DNA of 56,708 bases from positions 1 to 56,708 of the forward strand of contig OMIN01000011.1 in the NCBI GenBank assembly GCA_900299145.1. Reading direction: 5' to 3'. The stretch is from Betaproteobacteria bacterium. Lineage in GTDB: Bacteria > Pseudomonadota > Gammaproteobacteria > Burkholderiales > SG8-41. Of the stretch, positions 50,167 through 56,708 are shown in pieces. Made by a program: the position numbers and the translations under genes. Positions within the stretch are counted from its first letter, which is position 1. Each line of letters begins with the position of its first letter. The notes under the pieces are model-generated. The model saw only the letters and a list, made by a program, of their open reading frames with translations, searched no databases and had not been told where the DNA came from.

Positions 50167-50838
50167 GTGACAACGCAGGAAGCCGTGGGCCATGTATCGT
50201 TCGCACTGGGCGCGGTGTCGTATTGGGTGCGCGACGAAATCTGGCTGCGCTCGCTGCTGATTTTGTCGTTCGCCACCGGGTTGATTTACAACGCCATGCC
50301 GCCGGTGGGGCCGCTATGGCTGGTGCTGTTCTGGTTGACGGTGTACGTGTTCATCAACGTTTACCGCATTGTCACCAAGCTCGCCGAGGCGCGCAAGGTA
50401 CGCTTGACGGAAGAAGAAGCCGAGCTGCGCGATACGGTGTTCCCGGAATTCACGCCGGTGGAGTTTGCCAAGTTGATGCGCATCAGCACGTGGAAAGCGG
50501 TGCCCGCTGGTGTCGCGCTGACGACACAGGGTAAGATGGTGTCCGAAGTGAGCGTGATTCAGAGCGGGCATCTCAATGTGGAAATCGATGGCCGCAACGT
50601 GCACACCATGAAAGATGGCGAAATCGTCGGCGAAATGTCATTCATCGGCGGCAATCCGGCGACCGCCACCGTGCGCACTATCACGCCTACGCGCTACGTT
50701 GCATGGGAGCAGCCGGCTCTGCGCGCGTTGCTCGCACGTAACCCGGCGATGAGTTCGGCGATGCGTTCGGTGTTCAGCGTGGAACTCACGCGCAAACTGA
50801 TTGAAAGTGATCAGCAACGGGTGGCGCCGCGCGTATGA
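50167..50838 (+). CDS. Membrane protein with cyclic-nucleotide-binding domain (Popeye-like layout)
   Basis: A 223-residue protein. Hydrophobic segments occupy about residues 15-75 (LRSLLILSFATGLIYNAMPP and PLWLVLFWLTVYVFINVYRI). The C-terminal 120 residues form a cNMP-binding-like beta roll (VSVIQSGHLNVEIDGRNVH, DGEIVGEMSFIGGNPATATV). The GEMSFxGG loop replaces the canonical GExALL phosphate loop, and the usual Arg is absent (ATATVRT). No helix-turn-helix follows, so it is not a Crp-type regulator. The layout recalls Popeye proteins. GTG 50167 has GGAG eight bases upstream. Confidence 0.75.
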   Translation: MTTQEAVGHVSFALGAVSYWVRDEIWLRSLLILSFATGLIYNAMPPVGPLWLVLFWLTVYVFINVYRIVTKLAEARKVRLTEEEAELRDTVFPEFTPVEFAKLMRISTWKAVPAGVALTTQGKMVSEVSVIQSGHLNVEIDGRNVHTMKDGEIVGEMSFIGGNPATATVRTITPTRYVAWEQPALRALLARNPAMSSAMRSVFSVELTRKLIESDQQRVAPRV

Positions 50839-50949
50839 TCAACATTTCTTACGGGCTATTTTTGCCACGCGCATAGCCATTTGGAACACAAAAGCAGACC
50901 GGCAAACGGCGATAGATATTTACATCGACAACTGACAGGGAGAGACCAC

Positions 50950-52704
50950 ATGAAAGGCAACACCACAACCCTTGTATCAATTTTGAAGACTCGCACGCGC
51001 CCGTGGGTAACGTCGGCGGCGCTGGCGGCAATGTTCGGCGCTGGGATATATACTGCCGGCGCGCCACACGCGCTGGCTGCCGATGTTACCTATGAACGAC
51101 TGCTCAATCCGGAGCCGCAAAACTGGCTTTCCCATCATCGCGATTTCACCGCGCAGCGCCACTCCCCGCTCAATCAGATCAACAAATCGAACGCCAAGAA
51201 TCTGAAACTGCATTTTGCGGTGGCGATCGGCGGCACTTCGCCCAATGAGGGCTTGCAGGTGACGCCGCTGGTGGAAGACGGCTTCATGTATGTGATCGAC
51301 GGCTGGGGCGTGGTCTACAAGATCGACGTGCGCTCTGGTAATCACGGACGCATCCTGTGGAAAATGGATCCGGGCATGAAGCGTTATGGACGCATCCGCG
51401 GCGTGGCGCTATGGGGCAATCTGGTGATTTCCCCCACAGGCAAAGATGGCCGCATCATCGCCACAGACAAGGAAACCGGCAAGATCGTGTGGGACAAAAA
51501 CCTCTCTGATCATCCGGAATTGGAATTGTCCGCAGCGCCGCTGGCACTGAAAGACGACGTTATCATTGGAGGCTCCGGCGGGGATCAGGGTACGCGCAAC
51601 TGGATCGCGTCGCTTGACCCGAAAACCGGTGATCTGAAATGGAAAACTTACACCATTCCCGCGCCCGGCGAACCCGGCAGTGAAACGTGGAAAGATAAAA
51701 ACGAAGCGTGGAAAACCGGCGGCGGCGCTTTCTATGTGACTGGCTCCTACGATCCCGCGACCAATCTGACCATTTGGGGCTCTGGCAACCCGGTGCCTGG
51801 TTATGACGCCACGCGCCGTCCCGGAGATAATCTGTACACCTCGAGTGCGATTGCTTTTGACGTGGCCACCGGCAAGATGAAATGGTACTTCCAGTACACA
51901 CCCAACGATAACCGCGATTACGACGAGACCGGATCGCATGTGCTGATCGACGCAAAAGTGGATGGACAGGATCGCAAGCTCGTCACCCACGCGGGCCGCA
52001 ATGGGTTCAATTACACCTTCGACCGCGCCACCGGCCAGTTCCTTAAAGTAGGGCAGTACGTCGGCAAGGTCACGTGGACCAAAGGCATTGATCCCAAAAC
52101 TGGCAAGCCCGTTGATTACGACCCCACCAAGGACTTGCAGCTGTACGCCGAGCCGCCCACTGCTCTTCAGCACAAGGGCACGCGGCAGGTGTGCCCCGAA
52201 ATCTCCGGCGGCAACAACCTGTGGCCGGCGACCTATAGTCCGGTGACACGGCTGTTCTATATCCCCAGTCTTGAAGGTTGCTCGGACATCACCTCGGATC
52301 AAACTGCTCACGTGCCGGGCAAGTTCGCGGGTGGTAGTTACACACTGTCGGACCGGTTGACCAGCAGCATTGTGGTGGTAGATCCCGCCACCGGGCAGCA
52401 GAAGGCGCGCAAGGAACTGCCGTATCCCAACACAGCCGGTACGCTGAGCACCGCCGGCGGCTTGCTGATTACCGGCCTTACCGATGGCACGGTATTGGCG
52501 CTCGACGACCAGACCCTGGAAGAAGCGTGGCGCATCAACGTCGGCACAGGCTTTAACGCGCCGCCGATGACCTATTCCGTTAACGGCAAGCAGTACATCG
52601 CCATTGCCTCGGGCCTTGGACGCTCGGCGAGAAACAAACTGACGAAGTCGCCCGAAATGCGTACCGCCTCACAAGCGACGATGATTTTTGTATTTGGCCT
52701 GTAA
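50950..52704 (+). CDS. PQQ-dependent alcohol dehydrogenase (methanol/ethanol family), lanthanide-type signature
   Basis: A 584-residue periplasmic quinoprotein with a signal peptide (VTSAALAAMFGAGIYTAGAP, cleavage near ALAAD). Beta-propeller repeats include DGRIIATDKETGKIVWDKNL, WKTGGGAFYVTGSYDP, WGSGNPVPGYDATRRPGDNL and FDRATGQFLKVG. The catalytic Asp is D323 in NDNRDYDETG. D325 two residues later is the extra Asp of lanthanide-dependent XoxF/PedH enzymes. The metal Asn is N280; the metal Glu of the family (SGGE) is Asp (SGGDQG, D212). The vicinal Cys pair is absent. GGGAG lies seven bases before the ATG. A cytochrome c gene follows. Confidence 0.9.
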   Translation: MKGNTTTLVSILKTRTRPWVTSAALAAMFGAGIYTAGAPHALAADVTYERLLNPEPQNWLSHHRDFTAQRHSPLNQINKSNAKNLKLHFAVAIGGTSPNEGLQVTPLVEDGFMYVIDGWGVVYKIDVRSGNHGRILWKMDPGMKRYGRIRGVALWGNLVISPTGKDGRIIATDKETGKIVWDKNLSDHPELELSAAPLALKDDVIIGGSGGDQGTRNWIASLDPKTGDLKWKTYTIPAPGEPGSETWKDKNEAWKTGGGAFYVTGSYDPATNLTIWGSGNPVPGYDATRRPGDNLYTSSAIAFDVATGKMKWYFQYTPNDNRDYDETGSHVLIDAKVDGQDRKLVTHAGRNGFNYTFDRATGQFLKVGQYVGKVTWTKGIDPKTGKPVDYDPTKDLQLYAEPPTALQHKGTRQVCPEISGGNNLWPATYSPVTRLFYIPSLEGCSDITSDQTAHVPGKFAGGSYTLSDRLTSSIVVVDPATGQQKARKELPYPNTAGTLSTAGGLLITGLTDGTVLALDDQTLEEAWRINVGTGFNAPPMTYSVNGKQYIAIASGLGRSARNKLTKSPEMRTASQATMIFVFGL

Positions 52705-52709
52705 TCACG

Positions 52710-53210
52710 ATGCGAGTGATGCGAGTTTCGTTCAGACTGGCCACTGCCGCGCTGGTGATGGCCAGCGCGGTAGTCGCGGCACAGGAAGATTTTTCCTATG
52801 GCCGGCGCCTTTATCTCGACAAGGCGCAGTGTTCGTATTGCCACGGCTGGGCGGGAGATGGCGCGGGTGACGGGCAGTCCAACGGCGGCGCTGCCAACCT
52901 GCGGCAAAGCCGGCTCAATCGCGCACAGTTGGTTCTGGTCATCCAATGCGGCCGGCCGGGCACGGCCATGCCACACTTTGACGAAGGGGCCTATCGCGAC
53001 AAGCCGTGCTATGGCATGAATGAAGCCGAGGTTGGTGCACGCAAGCCACAGTTGCCGCCCGGCTCCACGCTGCAACCGCGCGAAGCCGAAGCCATTGCTG
53101 ACTATCTGCTTGGTAAATTCATCGGGCGCGGCGCCATCACGCGGGCCGAGTGTGAAGAATCGTTCGGGAAGGATGCGCGGGCGTGCGGGGAGTATGCGGC
53201 GAAGCCGTAA
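52710..53210 (+). CDS. Periplasmic cytochrome c, probable electron acceptor of the PQQ dehydrogenase
   Basis: A 166-residue monoheme cytochrome with a signal peptide (VSFRLATAALVMASAVVA, cleavage near AQED). The heme motif is CSYCH (C41, C44, H45); a likely axial Met lies in GTAMPHFDEGAY. Extra cysteines occur at QCGRPG, KPCYGM, AECEES and RACGEY, perhaps forming disulfides. It begins five bases after the dehydrogenase stop, so the two are one transcript and one electron-transfer unit. It is similar in size to XoxG/ExaB-type cytochromes, but orthology is not shown. Confidence 0.9.
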   Translation: MRVMRVSFRLATAALVMASAVVAAQEDFSYGRRLYLDKAQCSYCHGWAGDGAGDGQSNGGAANLRQSRLNRAQLVLVIQCGRPGTAMPHFDEGAYRDKPCYGMNEAEVGARKPQLPPGSTLQPREAEAIADYLLGKFIGRGAITRAECEESFGKDARACGEYAAKP

Positions 53211-53344
53211 GCGCAATCTTCATTGTGGGTAGGGAAGCGTTGCGCCGTGTTGCGAGCACGAACAACGCATGGGTGTGATCGATGACAGGGAGCTGGCCAT
53301 TTGCGTCAGTGTGTACGTATATACTCAAAGCCGAAAAAACATTC

Positions 53345-53380
53345 TTTCAAATCGCAGAAACTGGCGATTGACTGTTGAAA
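53345..53380. promoter_or_regulatory. Nested inverted repeat before an amidohydrolase gene
   Basis: Outer arms TTTCAA and TTGAAA enclose inner arms ATCGC and GCGAT. It ends just before the ribosome site AAGGAG (53384-53389). It could be an operator or an mRNA hairpin. Confidence 0.35.
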
Positions 53381-53395
53381 CCCAAGGAGCAATAA

Positions 53396-54235
53396 ATGAT
53401 CACCGACGCACAAGTTCATCTGTGGAATCCCAACACGCCCGACGACCCGTGGGAGCCGGGCGCAGCGGCACATTTGCCCGAACCCATGCCCGCCGAGCGC
53501 ATGATGAAGCTGATGGATGAAGCTGGCATTGACCGCGCGATCGTGTCGCCAGCGAATGTTGCGCCCAAGCGCAGCCCGGTGTGCGGGCAGGCGGCCGCGG
53601 CCAAATACCCGAAGCGTTTTCGCGTGATGGCGTGGTTTGTGCCGACGGTGCCGGAGCAATACCAACTGCTGCCACGCTGGCTGGATCAGCCCGGCGTGTG
53701 CAGCCTGCGGCTTTCGATGAACGAGCCGGAACATCAGAAGATGTTTGCCGACGGTGTCTTCGATCAGGTGTGGAAGGCATGCCTCGATCAGGACATGCCG
53801 GTGGCGATCTGGACGCGTGCCGGTCCCGCGCTGATGGAACCGGTGCTGCAGAAATACCCGAACCTTGCTTACATCATTGACCACTTCGGCTGGGTCGCGC
53901 CCGACGATAAACGCGAGGCCAAGATCAAGGCCATGGAGTCTCTGGCGCGCTTCAAGAACGTCACGGTCAAAGTGTCGTCGCTGCCACTGATTTCGAGCGG
54001 CAACCCACCCGAATACGACGACCTGCATCCGATTATCAAGCGCGTGCACGCGGCGTTTGGCGCCGACCGCTTGATGTGGGGTTCGGACCAGACGCAGATC
54101 ATGGGCAAGAACCGCGGCAGCTACGCGCAGAACGCTGACATCGTGCGCAAATACGCGGCGGCCTATCTGCCCGCCGGCGATGTGCAGAAAATGATGCACG
54201 ACACGGCGACGCGCGTGTTCAAGTGGCCGGTGTAG
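53396..54235 (+). CDS. Amidohydrolase family 2 protein (TIM-barrel metal hydrolase)
   Basis: A 279-residue amidohydrolase with ITDAQVHLWNPNTPDDPWEP at the N-terminus (HxW in place of HxH, as in lactonase-like members), PVAIWTRAGPA, NLAYIIDHFGW (metal His), VTVKVSSLPL and LMWGSDQTQ (catalytic Asp). It resembles the 4-sulfomuconolactone/2-pyrone-4,6-dicarboxylate lactonase branch. AAGGAG lies seven bases before the ATG. The reaction is probably hydrolysis of a lactone from aromatic breakdown, but the substrate is not shown. Confidence 0.87.
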   Translation: MITDAQVHLWNPNTPDDPWEPGAAAHLPEPMPAERMMKLMDEAGIDRAIVSPANVAPKRSPVCGQAAAAKYPKRFRVMAWFVPTVPEQYQLLPRWLDQPGVCSLRLSMNEPEHQKMFADGVFDQVWKACLDQDMPVAIWTRAGPALMEPVLQKYPNLAYIIDHFGWVAPDDKREAKIKAMESLARFKNVTVKVSSLPLISSGNPPEYDDLHPIIKRVHAAFGADRLMWGSDQTQIMGKNRGSYAQNADIVRKYAAAYLPAGDVQKMMHDTATRVFKWPV

Positions 54236-54315
54236 GCGGTTAAATTGCCATGCGTGGCCGCGCAGCGCCCGGCCGGATTCGGTGGACGGTCATTTCACTA
54301 GCAGGTCCAATGAAT

Positions 54316-54344
54316 CATAACTATTTGATTTGTTGATATTTTTT
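54316..54344 (+). repeat. AT-rich boundary motif, copy 10
   Basis: Reads CATAACTATTTG then ATTTGTTGATATTTTTT. It lies between the convergent amidohydrolase and double CoA-transferase genes. Confidence 0.55.
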
Positions 54345-54361
54345 CGATCGTGACTTAGGTT

Positions 54362-56611
54362 CTAGCAACCCGCCTTAACACCATCCACCGCAACCACGTG
54401 CTCGCGAATCAGGCGTCCCAGCTGGCCCGCCATGCCGATATCGGCCAGAACGCTGGTGGCATCCGAGCCGGGCTTGGGCGCCACGCGGCCAATTTCCATC
54501 GGCGTACGCGAGAGCTTCACGCCCGGCGCGGTGGTGGTGATCGGCCCGAAGCCTTCATGTTCGCGCGTGACGGCAAGACCGCGTTGCTGCACCAGCGGGT
54601 CGGTCATTAACTCGACGAGGCTTGGCACCACGCGATGTGCGCCGATGCCGGCCTTGGTGAGCGCTTCCACCCACGCAGCGACACTGCGGTCGCGCAGGCG
54701 TTCTTCAAGCGCGCGCTCCAGCTTTTCGCCTTCATGCCCGGCAAGGTCCGCCAGTTCCGTGCAACGCGCCAGCACACCCGCGTACGCGGCGTCACCCGCG
54801 CGCGCCGCGAGGAACACCCAGCCGTCGCTCGCCAGATACATGCGATTCAGCGGCCCGCTGCCGAGCGATTCTTGTCCGTGCGGTTCATTCCATTGCTTGC
54901 CGGGGTAATCCTGCAACAACGCCGATTGCAGCATCGTTGCCGTATAGGCTAGCGCGCTATCGACAAATTGCCCCTGACCCGTGCGGCGGCGGTGCAGCAG
55001 CGCCAGCGCCACGCCGTAACAGGCCATCAGGCCCGTGCCGTAATCGTTGGCGGCGAAGGGCGCGGTGGCAGGCTTCGCCGAACCGTAGCGCACCTGCATG
55101 CCCGACACCGCCTGTCCGAGCTGTTCGTGGCCTGGTCGGCCCGCAAACGGGCCAAGGTGGCCGAAGGTATTCATCGAGCCGTAAACAATATCCGGCCGGC
55201 GCGCGCGCACGCGTTCGTAGTCGATACCGAGTTTTTCCGCTACGCCGCTGCGGAAGTTTTGCAGCACCACGTCGGCCTGATCGACGAGCTTCCAGAAAAT
55301 CTCCAGACCATCTTTCGTTTTGAGATCGACAAGAATGCTGCGCTTGGCGCGGTTGATGTCGTTATGCCGCAGCACGGTGCGAACATGCGGGCTGTCGATC
55401 TTGACCACGTCCGCTCCGAACTCGGCCAGCGTGCGCCCGCAGGTGGGGCCGGCCAGTACGATGCACAAATCAACCACTTTCACGCCTTGCAGTGCGGTGC
55501 GCAAAATTTCGTCGCCATCGGCTTTTGGTGAGGGCCTTGGCGCAGCCAGCTCTGCCAGAATTTCCGTACGGTCGGCGTCAGTTTTCGCGCGTGGCCGGCG
55601 CACGGACCCCGGTGTCACCGACAGCCGTGTGTTGATGCCCGGCCCGCAGAAATGGCCCAATTCCGGATCATCGAAATCGGCGATGATTTTGGATTCCAGC
55701 GCCTGTGGGTGTTGCAGCCACTCCGCGCTGGAATGGCAGATCACGCCTTCGGAACCGATTTCCGCGACGATGTCTTCCCATTCCTTCGCCGTGCGTGTGC
55801 GCATGATCTCGTCGTATTTTTGCGCGAGTTCCTGCGGCGGCAACTTGGCATCGCGCCACTTGTCCATGCCGATGTGTTTGATAAAGGCCTCGAAGCGCTT
55901 GTTGTTCGCCACATACATCAGCCAGCGGCCATCCTTGCACGGCAACTGCCGGCTCCAGTTGAACGCAGGTTCTTCTTCAGGCTTGCCGTTGACCAGCAAA
56001 CCGCGCGCACCTACCACGGTAAAGGTTGCGTCAAACAGCGGAATTTCCACGAGCTGGCCGCGCCCCGAGCGCGCCCGTTCGTTGAGCGCCATGGCCACCG
56101 TCACCGCGCACAGGAACGCGCCGTAGGCTGAGCCGTAGGGGATCACCGTATACACTGGCCGCGTGCCGCCGGGCCGCCCGCCACCGGACATTCTGTAGGC
56201 GCCCGTTGCCGCGCCCAGCACGCCTTCCCACGCCGGCACTGCTGCGCGCGGATCATCCGCGCCGAAACCCGGCAGCGAGCAGTAAATGAGGCGCGGGTTG
56301 CCCGCTGTCATCGCTGCCGCACCCAGCCCCAGGCGATCCATTACACCTGGCCGAAAGTTCTCGATTACCACGTCGGCGCCAGCGATCAGCTGCCGCGCGA
56401 TTTCACGATCCCTGTCGCTCTTGAGGTCGAGCACAATGCTGCGTTTATTGCGATTCCATGTCGCATTGGCGGGCGTTTTCCAGCGCGGCCCGCCCGGCGG
56501 ATCAACACGAATCACATCCGCGCCCTGATCGCCGAGCAGCATCGCTGCCATCGGCCCCGCGATGTATTGGCCAAAATCGATAACGCGTACGCCCTCCAGA
56601 ACGCCTGCCAT
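54362..56611 (-). CDS. Tandem family III CoA-transferase (two CaiB/BaiF domains fused)
   Basis: A 749-residue protein with two CoA-transferase halves. Domain 1 starts GVRVIDFGQYIAGPMAAMLL, domain 2 (from about residue 374) GVKVVDLCIVLAGPTCGRTL. Each has the AxRS-type segment (RNKRSIVLDLK; RAKRSILVDLK). At the position of the catalytic Asp (RPxYD in the single-domain enzyme nearby) both halves carry Glu: VPAWEGVLGAATG (E129) and RPGHEQLGQAVSG (E496). ATG 56611 has GGGAG five bases upstream. Fused transferases occur in DddD-like and related proteins. The substrate is unknown, and activity with Glu is uncertain. Confidence 0.9.
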   Translation of the reverse strand: MAGVLEGVRVIDFGQYIAGPMAAMLLGDQGADVIRVDPPGGPRWKTPANATWNRNKRSIVLDLKSDRDREIARQLIAGADVVIENFRPGVMDRLGLGAAAMTAGNPRLIYCSLPGFGADDPRAAVPAWEGVLGAATGAYRMSGGGRPGGTRPVYTVIPYGSAYGAFLCAVTVAMALNERARSGRGQLVEIPLFDATFTVVGARGLLVNGKPEEEPAFNWSRQLPCKDGRWLMYVANNKRFEAFIKHIGMDKWRDAKLPPQELAQKYDEIMRTRTAKEWEDIVAEIGSEGVICHSSAEWLQHPQALESKIIADFDDPELGHFCGPGINTRLSVTPGSVRRPRAKTDADRTEILAELAAPRPSPKADGDEILRTALQGVKVVDLCIVLAGPTCGRTLAEFGADVVKIDSPHVRTVLRHNDINRAKRSILVDLKTKDGLEIFWKLVDQADVVLQNFRSGVAEKLGIDYERVRARRPDIVYGSMNTFGHLGPFAGRPGHEQLGQAVSGMQVRYGSAKPATAPFAANDYGTGLMACYGVALALLHRRRTGQGQFVDSALAYTATMLQSALLQDYPGKQWNEPHGQESLGSGPLNRMYLASDGWVFLAARAGDAAYAGVLARCTELADLAGHEGEKLERALEERLRDRSVAAWVEALTKAGIGAHRVVPSLVELMTDPLVQQRGLAVTREHEGFGPITTTAPGVKLSRTPMEIGRVAPKPGSDATSVLADIGMAGQLGRLIREHVVAVDGVKAGC

Positions 56612-56639
56612 GATGGCTCCCCCGGTTAGTATTTCCAAA

Positions 56640-56696
56640 TCAAACGATGCCGCTTTGCTTCATGCGCTGCACGTCAGCGGCGGGCACGCCACACAG
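56640..56696 (-). CDS. C-terminal end of an unidentified gene, partial
   Basis: Eighteen codons (ending GVPAADVQRMKQSGIV) before a TGA at 56642-56640, open to the right edge. The gene lies 28 bp upstream of the double CoA-transferase in the same direction, so it was probably in the same operon. Too little is left to name a family. Confidence 0.5.
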   Translation of the reverse strand: MCGVPAADVQRMKQSGIV

Positions 56697-56708
56697 CTGT
56701 CTCTTATA
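56697..56708. other. Sequencing adapter remnant (Nextera/Tn5 mosaic end)
   Basis: CTGTCTCTTATA equals the first 12 bases of the Nextera read-through adapter. These bases are most likely artificial and mark an untrimmed contig end. Confidence 0.85.

Noticed and set aside
1-56708. CRISPR array
   Set aside because: No regularly spaced direct repeats of 24-40 bp were seen; the only direct repeats are the phnN slippage repeat and the narH duplication.

Overview
The window looks like an assembled betaproteobacterial contig (Burkholderiales or a close relative). The evidence is a high G+C content, six periplasmic TctC/Bug-type solute-binding proteins, an OprB-type porin, a NarK1-NarK2-narGHJI operon, and a C-P lyase cluster of proteobacterial type. 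The last 12 bases equal the start of the Nextera/Tn5 mosaic-end adapter, so the right edge is a sequencing or assembly end and not a biological boundary.

Region 1 (1-18.3 kb) is a phosphorus-acquisition block. It opens with the tail of a probable PhnZ-like HD oxygenase and a GNAT enzyme. The C-P lyase genes follow: phnN and a 2H-phosphoesterase (DUF1045) on the minus strand, diverging from phnGHIJKLM on the plus strand. Next are a divergent ppx/ppk1 pair with a near-perfect Pho box between them, a Tat-exported PhoX phosphatase, a secreted metallophosphoesterase, an OlsB-like acyltransferase (ornithine lipids, which can replace phospholipids), a small unknown protein and an OprB-like porin. 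Together these cover taking phosphate from phosphonates and esters, storing it as polyphosphate, and sparing it in membranes. The block ends at a 45-bp 3' fragment of a tRNA-Lys gene followed by an intact terminator, which suggests an integration boundary.

Region 2 (18.7-29.7 kb) holds an orphan radical SAM/SPASM protein and the minus-strand operon narK1-narK2-narG-narH-narJ-narI. A class II FNR-type site and a well-placed -10 precede it. The narG/narH junction carries a 57-bp duplication around a 92-bp insert with a REP-like palindrome. This leaves a 50-codon relic ORF overlapping the narG stop and the narH start.

Region 3 (30-56.7 kb) is a catabolic/accessory mosaic. It has six TctC-type binding proteins without TctA/TctB membrane partners, two amidohydrolases, an alpha/beta hydrolase, an FMN alpha-hydroxyacid oxidase, an MmgE/PrpD protein, a ketopantoate reductase-like enzyme, an NDP-forming acyl-CoA synthetase, a single and a double family III CoA-transferase, an orphan peptide-type binding protein, a CapA-like protein, a VOC protein, a membrane cyclic-nucleotide-binding protein, and a PQQ alcohol dehydrogenase with its cytochrome c. 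The PQQ enzyme carries the Asp-Tyr-Asp signature of lanthanide-dependent enzymes. The substrates are unknown. The pattern suggests uptake of organic acids, CoA activation and breakdown.

Across the window, about ten copies of a roughly 27-30 bp AT-rich motif lie at gene boundaries. All are on the same strand whatever the direction of the neighbouring genes. I regard this as the most unexplained signal here. All calls come from reading the sequence; no database search was run.
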